Numbered from the stretch's first letter, positions 50,301 to 63,332 are shown. The stretch is 64,000 bases of DNA from Daphnia carinata (GCF_022539665.2 NC_081339.1:8677367-8741366); one strand, 5' to 3'. Program-made: numbers and translations. Notes: generated from the sequence alone by a model not told the origin.

Positions 50301-53300
50301 TCACGTTATCATCCGTGAAACGGATAGCCAAAAATGCCAAAAAGGAATTCCCATTTAGAGCGTTCCTTCTTTAGCGGCAAACAGAATTCCAAACATCTCG
50401 TTGCGTACATACATGGTCAAAGCTTTAGTATATTTCTATATACTTACCGGGAACGTTTCCAGCGGTTCCCGAAGATCCGCCGCCGCCACTGCTCACTGAT
50501 GCTTGACTAGGGGGGCCTCGATTGTTTGCCTTTGTACAAAAAATAAAGAAGAAAATCCAAAATATAACAAAGGTATCGATCGAACAGTGTATAGACGAAA
50601 AGTTGTAAGCAAACACAAATCGCCATGTTTGCAATAGATTACTACAGATTTTCAGCTGCTCTGTGTGTGTTTTTCTTTAAAAAAAAAAAATCCAATATCA
50701 AAAATCCAGAAATAGACCCTACAGTTATTGATTAAAGGAATAGCAACAGCACATGTTTGAGAAATGCCTTTTTGTAAGGCAACATTTTTTTTTATGCCTC
50801 TCATTTGGTGGAAATGAATACGAAAATAGTGGTCTATGTCTTAAGATGGCCGCCTTGTTTTTTTATTCTTGTTATACGGCTATATATAGTCGATGAAAAG
50901 AAAGCTATTTGGTCGAAAATATGTAACGCCCTCACGAGGCATTTTTCTTTTTTTTTTTCTTTTCAGTTAAGCCCACGCATTACAAATGCTGCGTGATCGC
51001 GTCCCATAAAGAGGGCGTCAACCACGTCAAGAACGATGGACACAAAAGTTATATGGTTGAGGAGTTCCCATTATCGAATTTTTTTTTTTCTTTTTCAAAA
51101 ACATACAGCAGCTACTGTTCAAGGCTTTTCCCTCATGAAAAAACAAAACAAAACAAAACAAAAACGAAACAAAAAAAAAAAAGGAATAAATAAAGTTATG
51201 TAGCAAACGATTGTTTTTTGTTGACCATATACGATGCAATAGCTGTGCTGAAAAAAAAAAAAAAGATTTTCAGGAGGCGATGGATCACGGTCTCGGCCCG
51301 ACCAAAGTGAACGCATGCGCATTAATATGAGCCGTAGGCTTTCTGGTTTGTAGGTTGTTGGAATACTTTTTTTTGGTGACAATAGTTCTAGCGTCATCGA
51401 TTTTGATGAAGGGGAGCTTCACGCGAAATCTCCATCGGCCACTTATTTCAATATCGCCACGGATCTGTGGTTTGACTTAGTCCACGAACTTCACGTTGAA
51501 TTGACAATGGTATCGTCAGGGAAGAGTGTCTTCAATGTCCCCTGCTAAACACTCTGACGTGCTGCGTATGCTGAAAGAGATGCGCACATTTGAACAGTCT
51601 TAAAATGCAATGTGAACATCCACGTTTAGCTTGACGAATGTTTAAGATCCTTCAATTGTTTGCAGAAAAAAAAAATCTAGAAACATCAAACGAATAGCCT
51701 GGTCCGGGTATTATGCAAAGCAGACGACTATATATTCATAGGTTCCTCTTGGGAGACTGAAGTCGTTTCCTTATGCTACACTCGTTTTTAGAGAACATTA
51801 TTATCATACTGCAGTTACGGTCAATCGCTAAACTTGCATAAACAAATTCCCCCTCCCCCCTTTCGTTACAAGCTGAACATCGTAAGGGCCTGAAAAGAAG
51901 TTTCGAAAACTAATCATTCGTTGCTGGTCTACAGACAATTTCTTGCTATACGGCGTGAGCTTAAGAGAGCTTGGTGCCCCCAAACACGCCGAAAGACAAC
52001 AACAAAACCCAAAAAACAAAAAAACAAAAACAAAAACAAAAGAAAAACATGGAAAGAACAAGGCGTAGAATCCGTAGATCGATTGGTGTCTCGGAAGGGA
52101 CGAAGCGTCGTGTGCGGCTAAAGGAGAAGAGGAAGCGAGTCGGCTTGTGCTAGGTACGATGAAATAATGGCGTGTGCACTCGGCTGCAACCGCTATCCTC
52201 TGCGACTGGAGTAGCTACTGGCACGAACTGATGACCCTTTAGCATGCTTCTCGCCTCGCCAAGTGTGGTCACGTCATGACGGTCAGATTACGGTACCGTG
52301 CAAGTCGCGGAAAAACACACCGGATCTCGGGGTATATACATTCTCATCCGACTTGCTTTCCACAAAAGGAGAAAGGAAAGAAAAGAGGGGAAAGGCAAAA
52401 AAGAAAATAAATAAAAGGAACTGTGAAAGCCAGTCACTAATCAAAACCCTCTCGCTCCGCATATCAACCATAATAATAGATAAACAAATTTCAGGACATT
52501 CTTCACGGTCGGCTAGAACACTAGGCAGCAAATTACGTTTTATATCTTCATTATGGTCGTCACCTCCCCCTCTCCCCCCCACGTCCTTCCTAACGAGAAA
52601 ATGTCTTCGTATATTTACAGTCTGTTTACCCGAACAGATCGATGTAGGTCTGAAAATGCGACTTGGATGAACGGAAGTCGGATGTTCCGTTGACATTTCC
52701 ACTGCGAGCATTCATTATACATTTTTAAATTTCTGAACAACATTAGTTGTTCAAAGGCTGAGAATCGAGCACTTAAACATTCACAATTTTGTTTCTATAT
52801 TTCTAATTGCAATAAAAATTTCGGTTTTCTGATGCGAGTATACCTCTTTAGAACATTAAATTTTTCTATTTTCAAGAGAAACAAACCCAGTAAGATTAAA
52901 AAAAAAACAAAATCAAAATCAATGTTAATTGTCGTAGAAAAAAAGAATCAATCGAAAACACCGAAACTGAGAGGGAAAAACGGAACGCGAGCGTAGGTCG
53001 GACCTGAAAATAAGCGAATCCATTCCGACTATGTTGTAGCACTTCATTATTTGTTGTGTTGAGCTAGTGCACATACTGCCGGAAAGCAGGAGTTTGTACA
53101 GGGGCTAGCCTATGTATACACCCACTAAAAGTAATGGCATTTTGTTTAATCGATAGTTTTCTATATTCATAAAAGCAGTCAGGCTGCTAGCACGTACGTA
53201 CGTACGTACATACCCGACTCATCCGTTCCTTATATATACACACACATATCCTTGTTTGCGAGTCAAAGCATACTAGAATTACGAGTGTGTGATTATTAAG

Positions 53301-56300
53301 TTCTTTATTCTATAAGTAAAGAAATGCTAATCCTTCAACAGCTTCTCGGAAAAAGCAAACGAAACAAGTGCGCGCGACGAAAGTTTGTTACAGAACTAGC
53401 GATGCTATTACTTTTCTACGAGCAGCATGCACCATTATCATAACTATAAAAAGAAAAAAAAAAAAAAAAAGAAAAAAGAAAAAGAGACTGAGACGAATTT
53501 GCCTAAAGTAGCACAGAGCCAACAATAACTCTCGCATAAGGACACTGGGGACTTTCTGTCGTTCAGTCCTTGGCCGGGCTTTGCAGAAAAGCTTCATACA
53601 TTCACCATTGAATGCCCCTACAGCTTGCTCATGTGAAATACAACTGGAAAACTCTTCACGAAGTCGAGCAACAAAGACTATCGATTTCTGGCTTCTTAAC
53701 TCGGCTTGAATGCGGCGCGCGCCGACAGCCCCAGCGTGATGGAGCGCGCACGACCAAGGGCATCTATTGTGCGCTACAAATTCACTACACGTCGGAATAC
53801 ATACTACTGCAAGAATTGTACAGAAAGAGAGAGAGCCCCCCCCCACCCAACTCGTACGTAACAGTTTGACATGTCGGAACGGCATTATTTCTTATTTGTT
53901 TTGCATTCATTCTACACTGTTGGTCTTCAAAGCTCTTCAAATATACATCAGTCAAGTAAATTGGAGTCATTGCTAAACGAAGGATGTCGATCAACAGTGG
54001 ACGCGTAAATGAAATAAGAAAATGAACTATATGCGCGCCCATTAGGCACATGATGTTTAACTCGAGAAAAGAAGAAAGACGTCCAAAAAAAACCAAAGTA
54101 TGGAGATAAAACTTTGAGCGGCTTACATTGTTGGTTGTGACGAGGTGGTCGGTGCTGGAGATGCGAGGCATGGTATTACGGTAAAGGAAGCGCTTGACGA
54201 TCCGCTCGACCTCTTCGTTCCAACGCATAAAGGAGACGTAGAGGGCGTAGAGACCCAGTAAAAGGGCGGCCTCCCACCATACGATCAAGTTGTCCATGAA
54301 GAAGAGAACAAGGGCAATGAGGCTGATGCTGTAGAATGTGCAGTCGCGGAAGAGTGGCCACCAGGTAAGCGACAAGATTGTCTTGCTGAATAGGGCGCAC
54401 ATGCCAATGACGAAGAGGATATTGAAGACAGCTGATCCGACGATAGTTCCGATGCCGACGTCGTCGAAGGAGACGAAGACACCGATGACGCTGGTGAAGA
54501 GCTCTGGAGCGCTGCCGCCGGCCGCCATGAACGTCGCCCCAGCTACATCGTCCGGTATATTCAGCTTTTCAATAATGACGTCAAGCGATGGCACAAAGAA
54601 TTCGTCACAGACGACGGCCAGTGCCACAAACATATAGACGACGCCCATCACGTGAAGAATGACAGCGCCGCGTTGGCGTTCCTCTTGCGTGAATAGATCG
54701 GTAGGAAACAGAGGCTGAGGTTTGACCTCATCGCTGTGATTGCCGGCTTTCTTGGCTTCCGTACTCTGATTCGCACTAATGTTCGAGTTGTTAACTGAAC
54801 GGCTTATCCGTCGCCAAGAAGACTCTCCGCCGGACTCCCTTTCATTTGTCAGCGCCTTATCGTTCGCATGCCGGCCGGCAACGAACCTCCGTTGCTCCGC
54901 GTTCCGTGGCGGACCGCGCTTCGTTGCTGCTGTCTGCGATCCGGGCTGCTGTAGCAGCGTCTGAATGTGTTCCCGTTTTTCGCGCTGCGTTCGGATGTAT
55001 TCGCCAATGTCGTGAATGCCCAACTCTGTTGGGTGCACATTCAATGAAAAAAAAAATCAATTACGCATTATTGTTAGCAAGACGTCGCCTTGATGATTCA
55101 ATCGGAAATAGAACTTAAAATGTTCTGCTTTATGGAGTTTTCTTCCAAGGCTTTTACCAATTCCCGTCATCTTGGATGTATCGAAATCCTTAGTTTCTTG
55201 TTCGTTTCTTTTTTTTTTCTAAGCTATTTCTTGGAGGAGGAGGAGGGGGGGGGGGGGTTGATAAAAAGTACAGAGGATTCGACATGTCTTTTAGAAAGGA
55301 TGTTCTATAGATTTTCGAATTGGCAAAATCCTGTTTCCTCTTTCGCATTTTTTTTAAAAGGGAATTTTGCGATTGTGTGTCGGTGAGGCCTATTTACTTG
55401 AATGAGAACTTTCGCCTTTGGGGACATATCGTTTGACGTTGTTTGCACGAAAAGTATTGATACAACGCCGAAAATCAAATATTTAATTCTATACAAAAGC
55501 CAATAAAGAAAAAAAAAAGAATACCAAAATATGAAAAAATTGAATTTATATATAAAAACTTGAATTATATTGTGAATCTTGTATAGGGCCAATAAACTTT
55601 TATGCGTGAAAAATGTCTTTCGTTAAACTTAACAATTAAAAAAAAAAACAGGCCACTAGTTCTGACCTGACTTCTGTCATTCCAAACTTTTCCCTTTTGT
55701 ATTGCGAAGTTATTGGCTTCCGCAAATTACTAATATTTTTTTTTTTCCCAATAGGCCTTTACTCTTAAACGATTAGCATTTTTTACATTCGACGAATAAA
55801 GATTTTTCTCACTATTAATTTTGTTTTCTCATCTCTCCGTTACTTTGGGTCATTTCTGGTTCGGTAAATTTGCGTGAATGTTCGCTGAACGCATGCAACC
55901 AAAGACCTGCGCTGTTCTTGCACGGAGAAATACTAAGAACTTCTTTCGAAGATGTTGACAAGCCATAACGATAAGTGATAACAAGAACAGATTAGAGATA
56001 AGGAGCAAAAAAAAAATTTAATAAAGCTATAGTAATAGCATATCAGATTGGTCGAAGAAGGCGCTTCCTGGTCAGCAGATTTCAACGTGAGAAACCTATC
56101 CCCCCCCGCCCCATATTCCCCCTCCTCCTCAATCTATCGATTTACTTGCCATTCGTTTGTCAGAGATCCGTTGAGACCGAGCCGGTTCATCGATCCACTT
56201 TCAGTCCTTTTTTCCAGCGCACGTACGTACGTATACCACAAACGTTCTCAAAACAGATAGGGCCAAAAGCCAAAGCAAAAACACGTTCGCAACGGCATGC

Positions 56301-57339
56301 GTGTATTGCCGTAGTAGTACACAATGCCATGGCTTAAAACAGTGTCTTAACTGCGGCATACTTTATCTTTTGTAATATAGCGGCCAAAGCTCGTCATTCA
56401 CCACGTATTAGGGCTAGCTCTATGCACGCATCAATAGCCATTGAAACGACCTGTCTCTAGAAAAGACTTGGCGCCATCTAGCCTGCACGGTACGTTCTTT
56501 TCCCTTTTGATACGGGTGAGGCCATTATTTAGACTTCGTCTATTCAATGGCCATTTTTGGAATTTCTAATGGTACGTGAGCATTTGGTATACGAAAGTTC
56601 AAGGGTTTGGTAAGGGGTATACAAGTTCTTTAATCGGGGCTTGTTCACGATATGACTTACGGAGTTTTCAAAAGACACAACGGCAATGGTGACTCGGCTT
56701 TTATTTTTTGAATGTTTGAACGAGTGTTACAGATCTCGGGACATATATAAAAGGAAATGGTTTTATACGGGAAATGTGTGTCTCGAGTCCTTTTGCAAAC
56801 GAACAACGATGACGCAGTAGGAGAAACTTCCAACCTCGTCTAGTGCATTAAAAAGCTGCAACAATAACGTCGCAGTAATGAAATTTGGGCGCTACGAAGT
56901 AGGTGTGAAATCATAGCGTAATTTTTGAGTGGAGGGGAGAAACAGCGTAGTCGGACTAGGTTATCATGTTTGGCTACAAGACATCGGGCGACGTTATTTT
57001 ATTACCTTTGACTCGCATATCCCAGTCGACTGGATGTCCGACGTTGTGCTGAAATTCGTGGATCTTGCCGTCGTCGAACTGCGCCTGGCTTTTGACGTAC
57101 GGAGCTGCGAAAAGCGAACTCTTTTGGACGTCGCCCTGGTCCGCGTGCCGTCCTCCGATCCCGGTCGGCGGTGCAGCTCCCGATGCCAAACTTTTCGCAC
57201 CGATGTACCCGTTCAAATGGAGAAACGTGTACAAACAAATGGCGTAAAGTAAAAGCGACGTACAGCTAACGACCAGAAAGTACGAGTCGCGGCGCATATT
57301 AATGCCGTTTTTTAACCGCGATCGAACCAATCGACCCAT
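44396..57339 (-). CDS. Nckx30C: K+-dependent Na+/Ca2+ exchanger (SLC24/NCKX family)
   Basis: Plasma-membrane exchanger moving Na+ in against Ca2+ and K+ out, typical of neurons and photoreceptors. Exons: 57339-57006, 55025-54127, 50529-50448, 49634-49518, 49244-49135, 48642-48327, 46746-46631, 46434-46298, 44636-44396, giving 783 aa. A hydrophobic N-terminal segment is near residue 20. The alpha-1 repeat is [17 protein letters not shown] near residues 274-290, with [18 protein letters not shown] after it. The alpha-2 repeat is [17 protein letters not shown] near 661-677, then [16 protein letters not shown]. The central loop (exons 3-6) holds Gly/Ser- and Ala-rich stretches and [13 protein letters not shown]. 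Exon 6 could start at 48642 or 48666 (eight codons longer). The long introns (up to 3.6 kb) contrast with all neighbours. Orthology to Drosophila Nckx30C is inferred, not tested. Confidence 0.95.
44637..46297 (-). other. Intron 8 of the exchanger gene
   Basis: 1.66 kb, AT-rich, no recognised exon. The plus-strand ORF at 45958-46209 runs into exon 8 sequence but has no independent features. Confidence 0.6.
46747..48326 (-). other. Intron 6 of the exchanger gene
   Basis: 1.58 kb. Contains a GA microsatellite at 47550-47571 and a GC-richer patch at about 47590-47860 that is open on the plus strand without an ATG at its start. No family is recognised. Confidence 0.55.
47550..47571. repeat. GA dinucleotide microsatellite
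   Basis: A short run of AG/GA dinucleotides, interrupted once, followed by an A-run. It lies inside the exchanger intron. Confidence 0.9.
50530..54126 (-). other. Intron 2 of the exchanger gene
   Basis: 3.6 kb, the longest intron in the window. It contains several A-rich (AAAAC)n-like stretches (near 51140 and 52015) and an ACGT repeat at 53192-53213. Long frames on both strands at 52263-52711 and 53388-53885 look compositional. No exon is recognised. Confidence 0.55.
55026..57005 (-). other. Intron 1 of the exchanger gene
   Basis: 2.0 kb, AT-rich, with a G-run near 55245 and an ACGTACGTACGT run near 56220. No exon or RNA gene is recognised. Confidence 0.5.
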
Positions 57340-57816
57340 GGCTGTAAATTGGCCAGCAACGAACAGCAAAAAACAAAAGAAAAATGTGTTGTCCTCCCAA
57401 TCCCTAAAACAGTCCCGGAAGAGCGAATAACATCTTCGCCCAATCACTTAGACCTATACAGTTGCAGTTGGCAAAGCACAACCTTGTTACTGCACATTGT
57501 CTTTGATGTGTAGGCGAAAACTTGCGAGCCCTTGTCGACTGGACTGATCGCTGACGCGTCCGCCGCAATCAAGTAACCCGACTTGACTATGCTTGGTGAA
57601 TGGGTCAATGTAAGGCCGCCAGCCATTTCCGATGGCTGCTGCTTGGTGCATGCCCAGTGTCGTGCAACCGTCGTTCAACAACGTGCATTGCCTTTCCCTA
57701 CCAATCCAACGTCGCTTTATTCGTTATATATCTATTTTTTTTTTTTTTTTTTTTTGCTTTTACTTTTTTTTTCGATGCGTTGCTATATACGCACGAAACT
57801 CCGCGCATGGCTCCAT

Positions 57817-57850
<34 letters not shown>

Positions 57851-60480
57851 ACGTATTTACTTATTTTTTTGCCTCTTCTGGCTCCACCCTTGTCAGATGA
57901 ATCGTTCGTCGGCCACGACGTCGACGCACTCGCATCGAGTTGTCCGTTCTTCTTCTCTTTCGGTCGTGTGTTGTCTCGTCTTCGCTCTGTCCCTTTAATC
58001 CAATGTTGACGATTGTCGTGTTTCGGGAAATGCACGTCAACTTTCGATTTTACTTGCTTGAAATGATGCAGGCAAAGTGGAGCCTGTGGAAAGCTCCCAC
58101 GCCACCGGAATGAAATTCAGAAACTTACAGAGAATATCGTTCTCTGTGGAAAACTGTATAGAACGAGTCCAGTTTGGCCTCCCGAAATTCAAGGTCTTTA
58201 GCAGACAGATTGAAAGCGTAAAACGTTTCAGCTACTATCATTGTTTCTTCGAATCCGATGGCGTCTTTGTAATGGAAATCGTTATGAGAGTAGAAAACGC
58301 CATAAGGAAACCAAAAGAGATACATTTATTGATTAAGATATTCCCCCATTTGCTGAGACCTTCTATCGTTCCATACGCAGGATTTGCGTTTAGTTTTTAT
58401 TTTTATTTTTTTTTTGGCTTTCACGTTCTGTTATTTCTTGTGTTACATGGAAAGTGGTGGAAGTGTTCAATACGGTCGCACTGTTTAAAGCGATTTCAGC
58501 ATCGGGATCGAAAAAAATATTTTTTTCTGTTTCGATGCTAAAACCAGATACAGTCCTGGAGTAGTGGCGGGGGGAAAATCAATAGAGAATATCTAGCAAG
58601 CAGAACGTTGGGTATGCAGGACACGCATAAACTACAGCCTGCGTGAAAACTGCTAACTATTTCAAGCGCAGATCTCTAGATGCTTGATTCTAAACTTCGG
58701 TTGGGATGGTAGATCAAAAGCACGAGGTATAGTAAAAAAAAACATACAAAAAAAACCTTGTTATCTGTAGGCACCAAAGAGGTTGAAAAAAAGATTAAAA
58801 GCTGCTCGCAACAATCGTGTTAATCTGACGTTGAACACATTGGTTGGCCATTCCCAGTCGAATCGATTTCATGGAAACAAAACAATTAAAACAGTGGGTA
58901 CGTACCAGTAGATTTTCTCTTTGATGCATGTCGGCCAATATTCGAATTGTTTTGAACCGACGAGGACGAAAACAAGAAGTGCCATTGCTTCAGTATTTTT
59001 GTTTTTTTAATTCCCCGGTGCGTCTTTCGAAGTACGACCATCTGAGTTGTACCTACGTTTTAACGCTGCCGGAAATATGAGGCGTGCAATGGCAACTAGA
59101 TTTTTAACTTTCAGCGAATCCATTCCATTGTTTATCTCCTCCGATTTAAACAAAAATGTTTTTTTTTTTCGATCAGCTTAGTACTTACAAGAATGTTTCT
59201 TTTTCACTGTGTTACTTGAAATCGGAAGGTGTCTGTGTCACGCATCACGGTATAGGCAGATTGTTCAGCAACAACAAAAATTTACAGGAATTCTGTTTAA
59301 AATGTCCCAGTACTGCATATGGTACGATCTACGCCCAATACATGGCGAGCGACAACGTTCACGGTGTGGGACAAATTTCCGTGTAACATGGTGCCCGTCA
59401 CTACTTTGGGTCCGCATTTATACTGTACGTAGCCCTCAATCCCATTTGGCTTGGCCTACTCGAAATATGACTGATCAGCATTTGCTGCGTTTAACCTACG
59501 TTCCATCTGCTAAGGCACAATGGGAAGATCAAAAAAGGTAAGGTTTGGGGCGAAAAAATGTTCATTCAAACCGCGAAAGTACCCCGAAGCCCGAAGTACC
59601 TAGCCCGATTGGCAAAAAAGTACTCCGATTAGCTCGAAGCCGATACCTAGTATTGTGGTTGTATAATTCCAGTATAAGCTGCCTAATAAAAAAGAAAAAA
59701 AAATCTTTGGTAAGGAAAATAATAAATCAATAAAGAAATAAAAAAATAACACACGCAATAGGAGTGCCATACGGTTTTGTAATAGAGAAGGTAATAGGGT
59801 AAAGAATTGCCTCTTATTGCATTCGGTGTGACACCGCGCACCACAAATGGTCGCGCCGAAAAAAAATCCCCACATTGAATCGATGAAAAAGCTTCTTGAT
59901 CTATTGAGGGCCGAGCCTTAAGTGGCTAACGTACAAGTAGGGATCGATCCCGAACCAATCTCCATAACAGCAGGCATTTAGTAAAATTGTATCGGAGATT
60001 CAGGGTAGCCCCTAATATTTTCTCTTGACCCGCCCTGGTTGATGAAGTGACTCACGAATTGTGCCCCGAACAGCTTTCTTCGGGGCAGGTACCCCGATTC
60101 AAGTCATCCCTTACTTTTCGTAGTACAAGAAGTGATCAGGATCCGGTTGCATGAAACCTGGAAAACCGTACTGACTTATCGAAAATTGGCAATTGCTTAT
60201 TACCCCGGTAGATATTTTACAAGTGGTTCGGTTCAAAAATACCCGACAATAACCGAGAAACGTGCAGCAATATTGGCAAATAGCGGATAAGTAGCACAAA
60301 ACTCAAAAAAGAAAATAGATGATACAAAATATTATTCAAATTTTAATCTGAAATAAATTTCTGGGTAAAAATCCCGGTAACAGCCGGGTAATCGGGTCGT
60401 AGAACAGTGTCATTGAGGTATGTAAATTGGGTTTAGAATCGATAGCCAACATGGTCTCACTACATATGTACAAAGTATTA
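57340..60480. other. Upstream region of the exchanger gene, gene-poor
   Basis: Long T-tracts lie near 57737-57755 and 57819-57846. A minus-strand ORF with a true ATG at 58325-58125 (66 aa, starting MYLFWFPYGVFYSHND) ends at a good donor-like TCT|GTAAGT; it may be an upstream exon or chance. A tRNA-like patch lies near 59904-59955. No known gene is recognised. Confidence 0.4.
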
Positions 60481-60645
60481 CAGTATCCTGCACAAAAAGA
60501 AGAACACTCGATTTAATTTTTAAAAGCCATCTATGGGTAAAATATATTAATTATTGACCTTTTTTAAATAGGGTTAGGGCGGGTTTGGCGCAAAAACGCT
60601 ATAATTTGGGAAGGGTAGTTTAAGTCCAGACACCTTTTGCTAATG
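60481..60645 (+). repeat. Truncated copy of the long-inverted-repeat element
   Basis: Starts TA|CAGTATCCTGCACAAAAAGA and follows the outer 165 bases of the element at 62581 closely, through AAGTCCAGACACCTTTTGCTA. It then diverges. No partner inverted arm lies next to it, so it looks like a one-end fragment. Confidence 0.85.
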
Positions 60646-61893
60646 TAACGAATCGTCTAGCGAAGCCCTTTCTTACCCTCTCTTTTTCAAATAGACTAGA
60701 ATTTTATACCTGTAGCCTTTTCTTTTACTTAAAGCCTTCATTTACTAACCTAGTTTTAAGACTCCTTTAAAAATATAATAAATAACGAAGACATGTCCCG
60801 GCACGTCGGCTAAAAATAGATTTATTTTGGTTGGTCTGAGATTGCCCGAAATGGCCTAAAGTTGCCCGACCGATTTTTAGCTATCGTTCAAATTCGTCCG
60901 ATACCGTGAAATTGCGTGATTTTCGCGAAACATTTTTATGAACAGTATCAGATTTATAATCCAACCCCCGTTTTATACTAATTTAGCGCATAAGAACAAA
61001 GATTTTGAAAAAGGCGCGTATGCCATGATTCATTATATTAGTTACCATGGAGACGAGGCTTCCCATCCCGAAGTCTGTCTCTCGTACTAGTGCAAAAACA
61101 ATTTTCCAGTAGATTTGTAAAAATTTTTGGCTTTGCCCAACGGCAATTTGTGTCACCCCTTAGTGATTCGAGACACGAGCTCATTCATGTCTCGTTTCTA
61201 TGGTAACGGCTACCGCATTTTTTCCCGCATTTTCCCATATTCTAACATAACCCACCTAAACTACTAAGTAACTTAGCTATACGTTGATAGGGGGCATTTT
61301 TTTAAAGGGAGGTAGTCGGATATTTTTGGAACATACTGTACATAGTTTCAGATGCACTTTTTCTTATGGGGTAAATCAGAAACGCGCAGGGCGTTAGTCA
61401 ATTGTTTTTTTTAAAATATTGTCTGTTTGGAATTTTTCCACGCGGAAATCGTGATAAAACGTAGTTTTCCACGCGGAAATGTGGAAAAGACACCCGAAAA
61501 AGACGGAATATTGAAATTCTCTAGACACAAACAAAGTGTAAATATGTTCTTATAATAACAATTTTTTACACTTATTTACACTTTTTAAAGTTTGAACTTG
61601 GCGCGGTAAAAAAATGGCCGCCATAGTAGTTTATCAAAAACCACTTTTTCAAACGTAATTTTTGGGGTTAAATATAGCATCTTAAAAGTAAACGTTTATA
61701 ACAACTGGTTCCTGAAATCACCAGCAACAAAAATATTATAATGATTTCTTGTTTTGACGAAGATTAAGCATCAAACAATCAATGCAAAGTTTCGTCTTTT
61801 TCCACACCCCTCCCCTTTCTAAAATCATGAAATCCTTTAATAATTATTTATGAGAAAAATAAACAGTCAAAATTGACAAATTTTGCATCAATC

Positions 61894-61916
61894 GATAGCT
61901 CTTATCAAGAGCTATC
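61894..61916. repeat. Hairpin, 10-bp stem
   Basis: GATAGCTCTT-ATC-AAGAGCTATC. A second hairpin of the same design about 200 bases on differs by a paired change. Confidence 0.8.
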
Positions 61917-62094
61917 TAATTCTATAAAACTTATGTTAAATTTTCAGAAAAGGAAAAAGTTTAAGTGTAACATCTATTTTTTTGTTTTTATCACCTGCGT
62001 CCATAAGAACCTTAGATCGAAAAACAACAAAAACACATTTTGCCTTTAAGTTTTTTTCCCTTTGAAAATGTTGACAACAATTACACAAAAATAG

Positions 62095-62115
62095 ATAGCC
62101 CTTACCAAGGGCTAT
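62095..62115. repeat. Hairpin, 9-bp stem, related to the one at 61894
   Basis: ATAGCCCTT-ACC-AAGGGCTAT. Compared with the first hairpin, one T is C and its partner A is G, so pairing is kept. Confidence 0.8.
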
Positions 62116-62924
62116 TTACTATAATTAATCAACTAATTATTTGTAATTAATTTAGCTGACAAATAATTTAAAAAATGTTTCTTTTATATTCTTTTATTTC
62201 AATTACCACACCAATTGTACATATTCATTATATGAGCAGAATATATATATAATATGTATTAGAGTATTGTATATATATAATAGTATCGTACATATATAAT
62301 AGTAATGTATGTAAATGTCTATATATAATTGTAACATAGATATCAGTATTTATATTGTACATATTACATCATTGGAAAAATTTACATCAACCGAATTCAT
62401 ATTATTTTAATTAATTTCATTAATTTAAAAGACGTGCGCTACACGCATTATTGTTTAACTGGTTTAACTATAGTGGTTTAACCACTAAAGCAACCAAATC
62501 AAGGCCCTAGTGGCGACAACGCACACTTTCTCATATAGAAAATAGAAAACTGTAGGCGCGATTTTCTGCAATATACTGTACAGTATCCTGCACAAAAAGA
62601 AGAACACCCGATTTAATTTGGAAAAGCCATCTATGGGCAAAATATATGAATTATATACCTTTTTTAAATAGGGTGGGCCTGTGTTTGGCGCAAAAACACA
62701 ATAAGCTGGGAAAGGTAGTTTAAGTCCAGACACCTTTTGCTAATGCCCCAGGTGTTATGCAAACTGTCTGGAAAAAGTATAGTCTAGTCTTTTTTTTTTA
62801 GACCCCCAACCCCATCCCCCAGGCTAAGATGAAAATATCCAACAAACACATTGTCATCCCCAGTCACCCGCTTTGGTCATTATCAACTTCACAGCTCTTA
62901 GAAAAACAATTTCACCTTACATCG

Positions 62925-62976
62925 GGTTTGAACCACTGCAATCCGTATCTGAATCCGACCCTATTCCACCAAGCTA
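62925..62976 (-). other. Pol III box A/B-like sequence in the left arm
   Basis: On the minus strand, TAGCTTGGTGG (62976-62966) and GGTTCAAACCC (62935-62925) match boxes A and B. They are the inverted counterparts of the right-arm motifs. Confidence 0.45.
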
Positions 62977-63279
62977 TTATTTCTTGTTATATATGTCTAT
63001 ATTTTTGGCGATGAATATAGGGGATGAATGAAAATAAAATGATATGCTATATACTTTCGATCAATATAGTTATTATGGGGCGTAAGCGGTGTGTATCGGC
63101 TTGCGATGCGGGAGGTCGGTGTTCAAGACATCACATAGATAATTTCTTTTATACATCATGTCGTTCTGAAGCATCGTTTGTAAATAATATAACTTATAAA
63201 TAGTAAAAAATTTTCCCCTTCAACCTCGATGAAATAAACGGTTTTACAGATATTTGTAAGACGGTGTTTTAAGAAATTG

Positions 63280-63332
63280 TAGCTGAGTGGTATAGGTACG
63301 GATGCAGACACAGATTGCAGTGGTTCAATCCC
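63280..63332 (+). other. Pol III box A/B-like sequence in the right arm
   Basis: TAGCTGAGTGG at 63280-63290 matches the tRNA box A pattern. GGTTCAATCCC at 63322-63332 matches box B. Spacing (about 31 bases) is tRNA-like. No complete cloverleaf is evident, so it is more likely a tRNA-derived segment than a tRNA gene. Confidence 0.5.

Larger units (their letters stand above)
60646..62580. other. AT-rich gene-free region with small structured repeats
   Basis: No ORF of interest. Contains a duplicated TTTTCCACGCGGAAAT (near 61435 and 61473), two related hairpins (61894-61916 and 62095-62115) and TATATA-rich sequence at about 62220-62340. Confidence 0.5.

Noticed and set aside
52263-52711. Overlapping ORFs of over 130 aa on both strands
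   Set aside because: Both strands are open at once, with A/G-rich composition and no splice support or domains.
53388-53885. 165-aa minus-strand ORF after the exchanger exon 2
   Set aside because: It is intronic read-out with a long Phe run from a T-tract and no family features; exon 2 ends at a good donor at 54127.
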